Below are positions 30,850 to 40,664 of a stretch of DNA of 64,000 bases, piece by piece (the first letter of the stretch is position 1; every line of letters begins with the position of its first letter). Location: the NCBI GenBank assembly GCA_022574185.1, contig JACZSM010000003.1:45010-109009 (forward strand), written 5' to 3'. This DNA is from Pseudomonadota bacterium. Its GTDB lineage: Bacteria > Pseudomonadota > Gammaproteobacteria > Steroidobacterales > Woeseiaceae. Under the pieces are notes generated by a model. It worked only from the letters and a program-made list of their open reading frames with translations, was not told where the DNA came from and did not search any database. The translations under genes were made by a program, and so were the position numbers.

Positions 30850-30875
30850 CTAGCACTCCGTCAACGTAGTACTAG
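30850..30875 (-). repeat. Interspersed palindromic repeat, copy 2 (end of mvaD)
   Basis: On the minus strand this reads CTAGTACT-ACGTTGACGGAGTGCTAG. Compared with copy 3 it lacks 11 bases of the left arm but keeps the outer CTAGTAC/GTGCTAG pair. It contains the last codons and the TGA of mvaD and lies 14 bases before the phosphomevalonate kinase start. Confidence 0.65.
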
Positions 30876-31820
30876 CCTGGCACGCGCACCAAGCCCGCTG
30901 ACCATGATGTCGCTCACGCCAGTCGTATCCGCCAATGCTGCACGCACGCGCGCTTCCTCTTCGGGCAGGCAAATCGCTTTGACCTGCGGACCAGCATCGA
31001 TCGTGAAAAATACGCCGACACCTTCGGACTGCAAGTCGCGAACCGTCTGCATGCAAGCGAGTGTCGCGCTGTGCCAATAGATCACCGGCGGCCGTGATCC
31101 CCACATTACAGAGTGCATTTTCAGACAATTGTGTTCTGCAACCGATCCGAGCTTTGCGAAATCCCGGTTGGCGATCGCCGTTCGCGCCTCGTCGAGGTCT
31201 GCCGGTTGTCGCTCGATCCAGCGAGCGTAGAATGGTGACGTCCTGCGACTGATCTCCATCGCATCACTCGAACCAAGCGGTTTTGGACCAGGCGTCGTAA
31301 TCGCCACGACAACCCTGAGCGGCCACTCATCGCTCCTTAACAGCTGACTAACGAAGATATCGTCGTCGCGATTTTCGAGTTCGACGAAACCGCCGTATAG
31401 AGAGCGCGCCGCGGACCCGGATGCCCGACCGGCCAGACCTGCCAACTCGGCCGTGTCGCGCGATTGCCCCAGCATAGAATCGGCAGCGACCACAAGCGCG
31501 GCGAATGCCGAAGCGGAGGAGGCCAGTCCGGCCGCGATCGGAAAATTACAGCGACTGACGACTCTGACGGCCGGGCGAGGCTTGCCGACGATCGTGTCCA
31601 GACACCGCTTGACCCGCGGCAGCATATCGCGATCCTCGCGCTCATTTACAATCAACACATCATCGCGCATCGACTCATCGACTTCGACGCACATTTCTGT
31701 ATGCAAATCGGACAGCGTGATGGAAATAGAACCCACGGCCGGAAGGTTGCGAGCCGAGTCGCGTTTGCCCCAGTACTTAATGAGTGCGATGTTCGGCTGG
31801 GCTCTGGCGGTTGCCTGCAT
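30861..31820 (-). CDS. mvaD: Diphosphomevalonate decarboxylase
   Basis: ATP-dependent decarboxylation of mevalonate diphosphate to IPP. 319 residues: NIALIKYWGKRD near the N-terminus, the ATP loop PIAAGLASSASAFAAL, the GSAARSLYGGFVEL block and SDIMVSGLG near the end. The frame is open to 31886, but ATG 31820 starts six residues before the conserved NIALIKYWGK. It is the first gene of the minus-strand mevalonate operon, divergent from ispA across 108 bases. Confidence 0.95.
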   Translation of the reverse strand: MQATARAQPNIALIKYWGKRDSARNLPAVGSISITLSDLHTEMCVEVDESMRDDVLIVNEREDRDMLPRVKRCLDTIVGKPRPAVRVVSRCNFPIAAGLASSASAFAALVVAADSMLGQSRDTAELAGLAGRASGSAARSLYGGFVELENRDDDIFVSQLLRSDEWPLRVVVAITTPGPKPLGSSDAMEISRRTSPFYARWIERQPADLDEARTAIANRDFAKLGSVAEHNCLKMHSVMWGSRPPVIYWHSATLACMQTVRDLQSEGVGVFFTIDAGPQVKAICLPEEEARVRAALADTTGVSDIMVSGLGARARLVLR

Positions 31821-31928
31821 AGGCTTCGTTTCAGCACAATAAAGGACGCGAATTATAGCCCAGCCCTGGCGCACACTGTCGCTCATTTCCGTGTACGCTA
31901 CAGCACCCCAGCGGCGGCGGAGGCCGAT

Positions 31929-32819
31929 GTGCCAGCACCGTTTTCAGAGCGCATCGACGACTACATCGAGCGTATTGGACTGCAACTGGACGCCGTCCTG
32001 CCCCCCGCCAAGCACGGGCCCGAACAGCTGCACGAAGCCATGCGCTACGCCGTACTCAACGGCGGGAAACGTATCCGACCATTGCTCGTCTATGCCGCCG
32101 GCGAGTGCCTTCACGTACCTGATGCACTGCTCGATGCACCGGCCACCGCAATTGAGCTGATACATGCGTTCTCACTCGTGCACGATGACCTTCCAGCGAT
32201 GGACGACGATGACCTGCGCAGAGGCATGCCAACCCTGCATCGACGCTTCGACGAAGCGACCGCAATTCTCGCCGCCGATGCTCTGCAGCCATTGGCTTTT
32301 AGCGTGCTTGCAAACATCGATGCTATCCCCGCCGAATCTCGCACGCGCCTCGTCGGGCTGGTCGCCGATGCCTGCGGTTCGATCGGCATGACGGGTGGCC
32401 AATCGATGGATCTCGCAGCGGAGGGTCGTGCGCTCTCCGCCGACGAAATAGAGAGCATGTACTCACTCAAAACCGGTGCACTTATCCATGCGTCAATTAT
32501 GTCAGTGACTCTGCTATGCAGCGACCTGTCAGCCGCGCGCACTACCGCTCTCGACGCATTTGCACGCAGCGTCGGCATTGCTTTTCAGATCAAGGACGAC
32601 ATTCTCGATGTCGTCGGTGAGACTGAGGTCATCGGCAAACAGACCGGTGCCGATGAGCGCCTTGGCAAGGCAACGTACCCGGGTCTGTTCGGCATTGAAT
32701 TGGCCCAAAGTCGTTGCGATGAATTGCTGCAGCATTCGCTCGATCAGCTTGATGCGTTCGATTCTGACGCCGACTCGCTGCGCTGGTTGGCTCGCTTCAT
32801 CGTCGAGCGCGGCAACTAG
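31929..32819 (+). CDS. ispA: Farnesyl/geranyl diphosphate synthase
   Basis: Chain elongation of DMAPP with IPP to C15. 296 residues, all-alpha prenyltransferase: first aspartate motif DDLPAMDDDD, second FQIKDDILD, plus GGKRIRPLL and KTGALIHAS. GTG 31929 is the start: GGAGG ends five bases upstream. Its location divergent from mvaD places the product-using step beside the supply genes. No dxs gene is seen next to it, as it often is in gammaproteobacteria. Confidence 0.94.
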   Translation: MPAPFSERIDDYIERIGLQLDAVLPPAKHGPEQLHEAMRYAVLNGGKRIRPLLVYAAGECLHVPDALLDAPATAIELIHAFSLVHDDLPAMDDDDLRRGMPTLHRRFDEATAILAADALQPLAFSVLANIDAIPAESRTRLVGLVADACGSIGMTGGQSMDLAAEGRALSADEIESMYSLKTGALIHASIMSVTLLCSDLSAARTTALDAFARSVGIAFQIKDDILDVVGETEVIGKQTGADERLGKATYPGLFGIELAQSRCDELLQHSLDQLDAFDSDADSLRWLARFIVERGN

Positions 32820-32858
32820 CCGGAATGATCATGAAGTATCCGGGCCAGATGTAATGCG

Positions 32859-34046
32859 ATGACAGTTGCAACTCGCACCGTTTTGCACGTCGACATGGAC
32901 GCCTTCTATACGTCGGTGGAGCAACGCGACAATCCCGAGTTGCGTGGCAAGCCCGTCGTTGTCGGTGGCGGCAGCAATCGTGGCGTCGTCGCCGCCGCCA
33001 GTTACGAGGCCCGCGAGTTCGGCGTTCGCTCTGCGATGCCCATGCGAGATGCTATGCGGCGATGCCCGAATCTTGTCCGGGTCGCGCCACGCATGTCTCT
33101 CTACCAAGCCGTGTCCGAGGACATTTTCGTAATCTTCCGCGAGTTCACGCCCGTCGTCGAAGGCCTGTCGCTCGATGAAGCCTTTCTTGATGTAACTGCA
33201 AGCCGTGTATTGCATGGATCGGGACCTGAGATTGCCGCACGTATCAAGCAGGTCATTTCTGAGCGAACGCAACTGACCGCATCTGTTGGCGTAGCCGAGA
33301 ACAAGCTCGTCGCAAAAATAGCGTCGGACCTCGACAAGCCAGATGGCCTCGTCGTCATTACGCAGACGACGTGCCGAAAAATGCTCGATCCCCTGCCGGT
33401 ATCGGTAATACCCGGCATCGGCCCGCGCACTCTGGACCGCTTGCACCAGGTCGATATTCGCACAGTCGCCGATTTACGCTGCGCTCCAGATCGCGACCTG
33501 GAGCCGATCTTCGGACGTTTTGCGGGACGAACCCACGAACGTGCGGCGGGCATTGACAATCGACCAGTGGTCGCAGCGCATGTTGAAAAGTCGATCAGCA
33601 GCGAGGAAACCTATGCCGTAGATCTCAGTGATCGTGGCGAAATGGAACGCGAATTGCTGCGGCTCTCGGAAATCACGGCGCGTCGCCTCCGCAAGGCGAC
33701 GCTGCAGGCCGGGACCATTCAAATCAAAATACGACAGTCCGACTTCAAGACCTTTACCCGGCAAATAAGCCTGCAGCCACCGGTCAACAACACGGATCAG
33801 ATCTTCCAGGTCGCCCGTGCATTGCTAGCACGCTGGCTTGCAAACAACCCTGACGTCAGCATTCGACTTCTCGGTGTCGGCGGCAGCAATCTCTCTCCGG
33901 CTGCGCAGCGCGACCTGTTCTCCGATGTGCCCGGGCCAGCCGCGAACCGGGTTGATCTGGCCGTCGACGAGATTCGCGATCGCTTTGGAACGACCTCCGT
34001 AAGCCGCGCGAGGACCTTGGACAAGCCCCGATCAGAGGTTCCTTAG
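32859..34046 (+). CDS. dinB: DNA polymerase IV (Y family)
   Basis: Translesion polymerase, 395 residues. The N-terminus HVDMDAFYTSVEQRDNPELRGKPV, the catalytic SLDEAFLDVT and SASVGVAENKLVAKIASDLDKPDG-type stretch (split here as TASVGVAENK and ASDLDKPDG) are standard; a little-finger domain completes the protein. No beta-clamp motif is obvious at the end. No LexA box was found in the 39 bases after ispA, so the gene may be expressed with ispA. Confidence 0.96.
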   Translation: MTVATRTVLHVDMDAFYTSVEQRDNPELRGKPVVVGGGSNRGVVAAASYEAREFGVRSAMPMRDAMRRCPNLVRVAPRMSLYQAVSEDIFVIFREFTPVVEGLSLDEAFLDVTASRVLHGSGPEIAARIKQVISERTQLTASVGVAENKLVAKIASDLDKPDGLVVITQTTCRKMLDPLPVSVIPGIGPRTLDRLHQVDIRTVADLRCAPDRDLEPIFGRFAGRTHERAAGIDNRPVVAAHVEKSISSEETYAVDLSDRGEMERELLRLSEITARRLRKATLQAGTIQIKIRQSDFKTFTRQISLQPPVNNTDQIFQVARALLARWLANNPDVSIRLLGVGGSNLSPAAQRDLFSDVPGPAANRVDLAVDEIRDRFGTTSVSRARTLDKPRSEVP

Positions 34047-34081
34047 GTTAGAATCGAGCACTTGGTCAGCGGCGAAGAATA

Positions 34082-35725
34082 ATGTACACCAACTTTTTTG
34101 GTCTTAACGAAAAGCCGTTCTCGATAACGCCCGATCCACGTTATTTGTTCATGAGCGAACGCCATGGCGAGGCGCTCGCGCACCTGGTATATGGTGTTAC
34201 TGAAAGTGGTGGCTTCATTCAGCTTACGGGTGAGGTCGGCACTGGCAAGACCACTCTCGTGCGAACATTGCTGCTGAATCGCATGCCCTCGAATGCCGAT
34301 GTCGCTGTCGTATTGAATCCGCAATTGTCCGCGTCTGAGTTTCTTGAGGCGATTTGCGAAGAACTTGGCATTGCTGTACCCAAACGCAAAGGCAGCATCA
34401 AGGCGTTGATTGACGCGCTGAATCGACATCTCCTCAACGCCCATGCCGATGGTCGCCGTACGATTCTAATCGTTGACGAGGCGCAAAATTTAGCTCCCGA
34501 CGTGCTCGAAGAGATCCGGCTGTTGACGAATCTGGAAACGACAAAACAAAAGTTGCTGCAGATTATTCTCATCGGCCAACCTGAACTTCGTGAAGTTCTT
34601 GCACGCACCGATTTGAGACAACTCGCACAGCGCATTACTGGTCGCTACCATCTCGAGCCGCTGTCTCGTGAGGAGACGGATCAATATATAGAGCACCGCC
34701 TGAAGGTTGCCGGCGCGCTCGGCGAAGTCTTTGATGCCAGTGCCAAACGCGAGGTGTTTCGCTTGTCGGAGGGCGTACCGAGATTGATCAATGTAATTTG
34801 CGACAGAGCGTTGCTCGGCGCATACAGTCTCGGCAACCGATTCGTGAATCGTCAGCTGATCCGTCGTGCCGCGGCCGAGGTATCCGGTGAACCCGCCCTC
34901 CGGCCCCGGTGGCGTTGGATCGCGGCAACGATCAGCATCGCGGCCGCAATTTTCATCGCTGGCGGTCTGTGGTCAAACTTGCAAGACCGCCGGGAGCTGG
35001 ACGAATTAGTTGCACGGGTCGAGACCACATCGATCAACGTAACGCTGCCCAGCCTTGACGCGGCTGCGAGCTATGTAGAGCCAGAGGTGTCGCTAGCCGA
35101 GCAGCTCGAGCTTACTCAGGACATGACGACTTCAGCGTCAGCGCTCGCCATCTTGTTTGATCTCTGGAGCATCGATTATTCTGGCACCGAACACCCAGTA
35201 TGTGCCCAGGCGCAAGCCGCAGGTTTCAGTTGTCTCCGCCAGAGAGGTTCCTGGAGCGGACTCAAGCAACTCGATCGGCCCGCAGTACTGACGCTCACCG
35301 ACGGTTACGGGGATACTCATCATGTCGTATTGACAGCGATCGAGGGCGACAGCGCCAGACTATCGATCGGCGGCGTTTCGGTTAGTCACCCGGTTGATAT
35401 CATTTCCGACATGTGGTTCGGCCAGTACCAATTGTTGTGGCGACCACCGAATGGCGATTCGGTAGCATTGCGCCAGGGCTCGCGTGGACCCAATGTCGTG
35501 TGGCTGCGCGAGAGCCTCGCTACTATCGATGCCCGGTATCGCACCGAACCTTTCGATTCCGATTTTTTTGACGATAGTCTTACACAACAGGTTCGCAATT
35601 TTCAGCGTGATCATCGGCTCGATGTAGATGGCCTGGCTGGCCATCAGACGCAAATAATTATGAATTCGCTCCTCGCACCGAACGGCACACCACGTCTGAC
35701 AACACCGCGACTAGCGCAGGAGTAG
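34082..35725 (+). CDS. gspA: GspA/ExeA-type AAA ATPase with periplasmic C39-like and peptidoglycan-binding domains
   Basis: 547 residues. The cytoplasmic AAA+ ATPase (1-265) has Walker A GEVGTGKTT and Walker B ILIVDEAQNL, then a TM helix (about 278-298), a peptidase C39-like domain (about 350-455) and a PG_binding_1 domain (about 465-540, LRQGSRGPNVVWLRE). In Aeromonas, ExeA-ExeB opens the peptidoglycan for secretin assembly. The predicted cysteine of the C39-like domain sits in VCAQAQAAGFSCL but looks non-catalytic. gspB follows after three bases. Confidence 0.92.
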   Translation: MYTNFFGLNEKPFSITPDPRYLFMSERHGEALAHLVYGVTESGGFIQLTGEVGTGKTTLVRTLLLNRMPSNADVAVVLNPQLSASEFLEAICEELGIAVPKRKGSIKALIDALNRHLLNAHADGRRTILIVDEAQNLAPDVLEEIRLLTNLETTKQKLLQIILIGQPELREVLARTDLRQLAQRITGRYHLEPLSREETDQYIEHRLKVAGALGEVFDASAKREVFRLSEGVPRLINVICDRALLGAYSLGNRFVNRQLIRRAAAEVSGEPALRPRWRWIAATISIAAAIFIAGGLWSNLQDRRELDELVARVETTSINVTLPSLDAAASYVEPEVSLAEQLELTQDMTTSASALAILFDLWSIDYSGTEHPVCAQAQAAGFSCLRQRGSWSGLKQLDRPAVLTLTDGYGDTHHVVLTAIEGDSARLSIGGVSVSHPVDIISDMWFGQYQLLWRPPNGDSVALRQGSRGPNVVWLRESLATIDARYRTEPFDSDFFDDSLTQQVRNFQRDHRLDVDGLAGHQTQIIMNSLLAPNGTPRLTTPRLAQE

Positions 35726-35728
35726 CGT

Positions 35729-36316
35729 ATGTCATTTATTCTTGATGCCTTGAAGAAATCTGAAACTGAGCGTCAGCAGCAAGGCTCTGCGGAGTTTTCG
35801 AGCGTGCCGTCCAGCACTGACAACCCAAGGCCAACTCGATGGCTGTGGATACTCGCTGCGTTGCTTGGATTTAACCTGGCCGTTCTGCTGGGTCTGGTTT
35901 TCATTCTCAACGAGCCTCCGGAGGCGCCGGCACCGGTTGGGCTCACAACCGACACTGCGGCCGTCGATGCGACGGTCGTAACGAGCACACCAAGTTTCGT
36001 CGAGCAAGTTGCGAAGGTCCGGGAAAGACAATCAGCAGCAACGAAACCGGCGCCCATTTCGCCAACTCCGTCGACGACGACATCACGAATCCCGACCATC
36101 GATGAACTACGCCTCAACGGAACGCTGCAGCTGGCAGAGCTGCACATCGATATTCATGTCTACAGCGAAGTGGCGAACGAGCGGTTTGTCTTCATCAACA
36201 TGGTCAAGCACCGCGAGCAATCGCAGCTTAACGAAGGGCCTGTCGTCGCCGAAATTACGCTTGATGGCGTCATTCTCGAACATCATGGCCTGACGTTCCT
36301 GTTGCCGCGCGAATAG
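35729..36316 (+). CDS. gspB: GspB-type secretin-assembly partner
   Basis: 195 residues: N-terminal SFILDALKKSETERQ, the hallmark of GspB/ExeB, a TM helix (about 32-53), a Pro/Thr/Ala linker and a C-terminal T2SSB domain (about 125-195, LNGTLQLAELHIDIHVYSE). It pairs with GspA. No other type II secretion genes lie in the window, so the pair may serve a secretin encoded elsewhere. Confidence 0.92.
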   Translation: MSFILDALKKSETERQQQGSAEFSSVPSSTDNPRPTRWLWILAALLGFNLAVLLGLVFILNEPPEAPAPVGLTTDTAAVDATVVTSTPSFVEQVAKVRERQSAATKPAPISPTPSTTTSRIPTIDELRLNGTLQLAELHIDIHVYSEVANERFVFINMVKHREQSQLNEGPVVAEITLDGVILEHHGLTFLLPRE

Positions 36317-36339
36317 CCGGCCATCGAGATTCGACGCAC

Positions 36340-38169
36340 TTGGGAAACGCGGCTGGCAACTACCTGTACGGCGACGTCCTCGCAAACGCACTTGTCTCCG
36401 GCATTTACCGTGTTATTAACGACCAGGATTTTCTCAATAAAATCAATGTCTTTCCGGTTGCTGATGGCGATACGGGTACGAATCTCAGCCTGTCTCTCGG
36501 GGCGGCGCTCGCGTTCTTGAATAGCCCACAAGAGCAACACCTCGGTACCTTACTCGCCGTATTCGCTGATACCTTGCTCGATAGTGCGCGGGGAAATTCC
36601 GGGGCGATAGTTGCGCAATTTTTTCAAGGCATGAGCGATTCAGCCGGTGACGTGACGCGATTTACGACGGTTACATTCAGCACAGCGGTTAGTCATGGCA
36701 GTGACTATGCGCATGCCGCTTTATCAGATCCGCAGGACGGAACGATTCTCTCGGTGATTCGTGCATTGGCGGAATCGATAACGACCCAGGTTGCCCAGGA
36801 TCAGGATGCTGATTTATCGACCGTCTTGAACGACGCGATGCCCAGGCTGGAAAGCGCGCTTGTCAACACGACACAACAGCTTGACGTATTGCGCAAAGCT
36901 GGTGTCGTCGACGCCGGCGCCAAGGGGTTCTTCGAGCTGTTCAAGGGAATGAGTGATTTTATCAGCTATGGAACGGTCGTCGACGAGCCCGACCTGACAA
37001 CGATACACAGCAACGCACGGGAAATCGCAATCATTGGATCGGGCGAGAATTATGAGTACCGTTACTGTACCGAGTGTGTGGTTACCGGGACAGACATCGA
37101 TCGTCGCAAGCTCAGGGAAGCGCTTGCGGCACTTGGTGAATCACTCATACTTGCCGGTACCAAGCGCAAAGCGAAAATCCACATTCATGTCAACGAACCA
37201 AGCACAGTATTTGAGGTCAGCCGTCAATACGGTGTTGTCAGTGCCGAAAAAGTCGATGACATGCATCTTCAACAACACAGCAGCCATGATACTACAAGAC
37301 AATTTGCGGTCATCGCCGACTCCGCCGCCGATATCGCTGACGAAGACATGGAGCGCCTCGATATTCACATGGTGCCATGCCGAATTCAATTCGGTGACCG
37401 GGCATATATCGATAAGGTCAGCATCACTACAGAGGAATTTTTTGCGGAGCTCGCCTCCAACCCACATCACCCGACAACATCGCAACCGGCTCCCGGCGAC
37501 TTTCGTCGTCAGTTCCAGTTTCTCGCCAGCCATTTCGCTGATGTGCTCTCGATCAATCTGACAGCTGCTGCCAGCGGCACGCTTGAAGCGGCGCGATCCG
37601 CGGCAAATCGAATTGATGCAACGGGACGCGTGTACGTGATCGATTCACTTAACGCGTCGTTGGGTCAGGGAATGCTTGCGGTGTTCGCCGCTGAGTGTGC
37701 ACTTGCAGGGATAAGCGCTAAGCAGACCATTGCCGAGGTCCAAGCGTTGATACCCGAGACACGCAGCTACTGTCTCTTGAATAACCTGAGTTATGCGGTG
37801 CGTGGTGGTCGTGTGCCAAAATGGGTCAAGACTGTCGCAGATCTTCTGCACGTAATGCCGATTATCCACACAACAGCCGATGGTCGCATTGCATTGAGCG
37901 GCTTCATGCTCGGCGAACACAATCGTGTCGCGAGATTTGCACGACATGTTGCCCGACGCGCGCGCTCAATCGGACAATTGAATATTGCGATTGGGCATGC
38001 GGTCGCACTCGATGACGCACGCGAACTCGAGAATCACTTGCGCGACGAACTTCCCGCGATTGCAAGGCTGACTTTGATGGAGCTCGGTGCGGCACTGGGC
38101 GTACACGCTGGGCCGGGTGCGCTGGTCATCGCAACACAACCATATAAGGCGGCCCCGGATCATCCATGA
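36340..38169 (+). CDS. FakA-FakB fusion: DhaL/DAK2 kinase with DegV fatty-acid-binding domain
   Basis: 609 residues. Residues 1-200 form a DhaL (DAK2) domain with the metal/nucleotide site NVFPVADGDTGTNL and DSARGNSGAI; 225-310 match the FakA C-terminal domain (YRYCTECVVTG, AKIHIHVNEP); 322-600 are a DegV domain (VIADSAADI, TSQPAPGDF, LNASLGQGML). In Gram-positive bacteria FakA phosphorylates fatty acids held by separate FakB proteins; here both are one chain. TTG 36340 is the apparent start, with a poor ribosome site. Exogenous fatty-acid activation is the inferred role. Confidence 0.9.
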   Translation: MGNAAGNYLYGDVLANALVSGIYRVINDQDFLNKINVFPVADGDTGTNLSLSLGAALAFLNSPQEQHLGTLLAVFADTLLDSARGNSGAIVAQFFQGMSDSAGDVTRFTTVTFSTAVSHGSDYAHAALSDPQDGTILSVIRALAESITTQVAQDQDADLSTVLNDAMPRLESALVNTTQQLDVLRKAGVVDAGAKGFFELFKGMSDFISYGTVVDEPDLTTIHSNAREIAIIGSGENYEYRYCTECVVTGTDIDRRKLREALAALGESLILAGTKRKAKIHIHVNEPSTVFEVSRQYGVVSAEKVDDMHLQQHSSHDTTRQFAVIADSAADIADEDMERLDIHMVPCRIQFGDRAYIDKVSITTEEFFAELASNPHHPTTSQPAPGDFRRQFQFLASHFADVLSINLTAAASGTLEAARSAANRIDATGRVYVIDSLNASLGQGMLAVFAAECALAGISAKQTIAEVQALIPETRSYCLLNNLSYAVRGGRVPKWVKTVADLLHVMPIIHTTADGRIALSGFMLGEHNRVARFARHVARRARSIGQLNIAIGHAVALDDARELENHLRDELPAIARLTLMELGAALGVHAGPGALVIATQPYKAAPDHP

Positions 38170-38181
38170 GAAATCCGGGCT

Positions 38182-38216
38182 GGTACTCCGTCAAGGTAGT
38201 ATTGATGGAGTACTAG
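38182..38216. repeat. Interspersed palindromic repeat, copy 3 (most complete copy)
   Basis: GTACTCCGTCAA (38183-38194) faces TTGATGGAGTAC (38202-38213) around the seven-base loop GGTAGTA, with one mismatch in twelve pairs. It fills the gap between the convergent FakAB and SRAP genes and its right end supplies the SRAP TAG stop. There is no U-tract, so it is not a standard terminator. Confidence 0.85.
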
Positions 38217-38884
38217 GACTCGACGATATCTCCGCTGGCGACAACGAGGTCTTCACCTTCGTTGCGTGCATTGTTGATACGTCGGTCTACGGGCCAGGCT
38301 CGGAGTGTGGGCCCATGGCTCGCCGTGAACTCAATGAGATCATCATCACCGGCAAGCCAGCGATCCGCTGTCGCAGGTTCGAGGATCACTGGCATGCGAT
38401 GGTGTATCGTCGCCATGAAATTGTTTGCCACTGTCGTGATCAGTGTCGCGCTTTGAATGGATTCATCCGTATCCTTGCTGCTCCAGGTTTCCCACAGCCC
38501 GGCCAATGCGAACGGCGACCCGCTTGCCAGGCTAATGAGATACGGCGTCTTTCCTCCGGCCTCTTTTTTCCATTCGTAGAAGCCGTCCGCCAGCACCAGG
38601 CAGCGTCGCTTGCGAAAAGCTGCACGGTAAGCCGGTTTTTCGGCAACGGTTTCGGCTCTCGCATTGATCATGCGATTACCAATGGCCGGATCCTTTGCCC
38701 AAAACGGCACCAGGCCCCAGCGCAGCATGATCAGTTCACGGCCTTCATTTTCGACCTCACGAATTGCCGCGATGTACTGTGTCGGAGCGATATTGTAGCG
38801 GGGTTCCACCGCTATCGAGCTCGTTACACCAAAAAGAGCAGCTGTCGCCTCACTGGGCGAGTAAAACGCGAAGCGCCCACACAT
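38213..38884 (-). CDS. SRAP/HMCES-family abasic-site shield protein (YedK-like)
   Basis: 223 residues. After removal of Met1 the catalytic Cys2 (MCGRFAFY) forms a thiazolidine with abasic sites in single-stranded DNA. The supporting residues are present: N in MINARAET, E in LADGFYEWKK and H in HHRMPVIL. It follows the ABC permease stop by two bases on the same strand. No LexA box is seen nearby. Confidence 0.95.
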   Translation of the reverse strand: MCGRFAFYSPSEATAALFGVTSSIAVEPRYNIAPTQYIAAIREVENEGRELIMLRWGLVPFWAKDPAIGNRMINARAETVAEKPAYRAAFRKRRCLVLADGFYEWKKEAGGKTPYLISLASGSPFALAGLWETWSSKDTDESIQSATLITTVANNFMATIHHRMPVILEPATADRWLAGDDDLIEFTASHGPTLRAWPVDRRINNARNEGEDLVVASGDIVES

Positions 38885-38886
38885 GA

Positions 38887-39660
38887 TTACTCCCGAATGC
38901 CCACGCCGCGACGCATTAGTTGGTAACTCGCAGTGAACAGGATTGCAACGAAACCGAGCAGAATCACGTACGCAATGCCAATATCGATATCCGATTTACC
39001 GAGAATGCCGAAGCGAAACGCATTCACCATGTACAGAATCGGGTTCGCAAGCGACACTTTCTGCCAAAACTCAGGCAACATCGATATTGAATAAAATACG
39101 CCGCCAAGATACGTAAGTGGCGTCAGCACGAATGTCGGGACAATCGCAATATCGTCGAATTTAGTGGCGAACACGGCATTGATAAACCCCGCAAGCGCGA
39201 ACACGATCGATGACAGCAGCACGATCGAGATCGTTACAATTGGATGGCTTACTTCGAGCTTCGTAAAGAACAACGCGATTGTCGTGACCAGCAGTCCGAC
39301 AAGCATGCCTCGCAAGACACCCCCCGCGACGTGTCCAATAATGATTGTCGCATTCGACATTGGCGATATAAGCATCTCTTCGATATGGCGGCTGAACTTG
39401 GCTCCAAAAAACGATGACACAACGTTGCCATAGGAAGTTGTGATGACTGACATCATGATCAGGCCCGGCGCGATGTATTCCATGTAATCGAAACCGTCCA
39501 TAGTGCCAATGCGTCGACCGATCAGGTTGCCGAAGATGATGAAGTACAGGGACATCGTGATTGCAGGCGGTACGATCGTCTGCACCCAGATTCGCAAGAC
39601 CCGGACGACTTCTTTGCGCACGATGGTCTGTAAAGCGACGATGTTCAATTTGAGATTCAT
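38887..39660 (-). CDS. ABC-2 exporter permease (YadH/NodJ type)
   Basis: 257 residues with six TM helices and the ABC-2 signature region near the C-terminus (TPLTYLGGVFYSISMLPEFWQ and LANPILYMVNAFRFG). With its ATPase, from which it overlaps by ATGA, it resembles E. coli YadGH. The exported compound is unknown. Confidence 0.92.
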   Translation of the reverse strand: MNLKLNIVALQTIVRKEVVRVLRIWVQTIVPPAITMSLYFIIFGNLIGRRIGTMDGFDYMEYIAPGLIMMSVITTSYGNVVSSFFGAKFSRHIEEMLISPMSNATIIIGHVAGGVLRGMLVGLLVTTIALFFTKLEVSHPIVTISIVLLSSIVFALAGFINAVFATKFDDIAIVPTFVLTPLTYLGGVFYSISMLPEFWQKVSLANPILYMVNAFRFGILGKSDIDIGIAYVILLGFVAILFTASYQLMRRGVGIRE

Positions 39661-40598
39661 GATGCCGAGTTCTCATCAACGCCTTTCTTCCTGGTCTTGA
39701 CGAGACGCATGAATAACTCTTCGAGGCGATTCGACTTATTTCGCAAACTGACAACTTTGATATTGCTATTGTCCAATTGTATAAACAGGTCATTGAGAGT
39801 ATGTGCGGGTCCCTTTATCACCTCGAGTTCGCAATCCTCACGTAGTGTGGTTTCGAATCCCTCGATTTTCGGTGCTTTGCTCAATGGCTCTGCAAGACTG
39901 AGCACAAAGACCTCTCGTTGCAGTTTTCTGAGCACCGTGCTCATCTTCGCATCTTCGATGATCAGACCATCATCGATTATTGCGACATGGCGGCACAGCG
40001 ATTCCGCTTCTTCCAGATAATGTGTCGTCAAAATAATAGTCGTGCCAGCCGCATTTATTTCGCGCAAAAATTCCCACATCGAGCGTCGTATCTCAATGTC
40101 CACACCTGCGGTAGGCTCGTCAAGAAACAGAAGTTTCGGTTCATGCACTAGCGCGCGTGCGATCATCAGCCGGCGTTTCATACCACCGGACAGACTGCGC
40201 GCTTGATCGGCACGACGATCCCACAACTGCATTACGCGCAGGTATTTCTCGGCACGCACCCGCGCCAGCCGCCGACCAAGACCGTAATATCCGGACTGGT
40301 TCAGCACGACGTTATGCACGCTTTCCCACAGGTTAAGGTTTATTTCCTGGGGCACGAGCCCAATGCAGGACTTGGCGGCCTCTAGCTCGGAGTCAATATT
40401 GTGGCCGAATATTTCGACTTGACCACTCGTCTTGTTGACGAGCGAACTCATGATTCCTATGGCCGTCGTCTTGCCGGCGCCATTGGGTCCCAGTAGTGCA
40501 TAAAAGTCACCAGCGTCAACTGAAAAGTCGATTCCTTTGAGCGCCTGGTTGCCGTTGGCGTAGGTCTTGGTGAGGTTTCTTATTGAAAGCGCCAGCAT
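39657..40598 (-). CDS. ABC exporter ATP-binding protein (YadG/NodI type)
   Basis: 313 residues with Walker A GPNGAGKT (about 39-46), signature LSGGMKRRL, Walker B LLFLDEPTAGVD and the switch His in ILTTHYLEEAE. The C-terminal DUF4162-like tail is present. ATG 40598 was taken in preference to upstream 40628 because the conserved LSIRNLTKTYANG begins right after it. It lies 66 bases after the FlhD-like gene on the same strand. Confidence 0.93.
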   Translation of the reverse strand: MLALSIRNLTKTYANGNQALKGIDFSVDAGDFYALLGPNGAGKTTAIGIMSSLVNKTSGQVEIFGHNIDSELEAAKSCIGLVPQEINLNLWESVHNVVLNQSGYYGLGRRLARVRAEKYLRVMQLWDRRADQARSLSGGMKRRLMIARALVHEPKLLFLDEPTAGVDIEIRRSMWEFLREINAAGTTIILTTHYLEEAESLCRHVAIIDDGLIIEDAKMSTVLRKLQREVFVLSLAEPLSKAPKIEGFETTLREDCELEVIKGPAHTLNDLFIQLDNSNIKVVSLRNKSNRLEELFMRLVKTRKKGVDENSAS

Positions 40599-40664
40599 AT
40601 GGTCGCGTATTGTACCCACGGTCGGCATGCACAGTCACAGATCCGTAGTGTATTGCGTCGCTCA

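Noticed and set aside
31464..31928. Longer N-terminus for IspA
   Set aside because: It would overlap mvaD antisense; the GTG at 31929 has GGAGG at ideal distance and starts the conserved protein.
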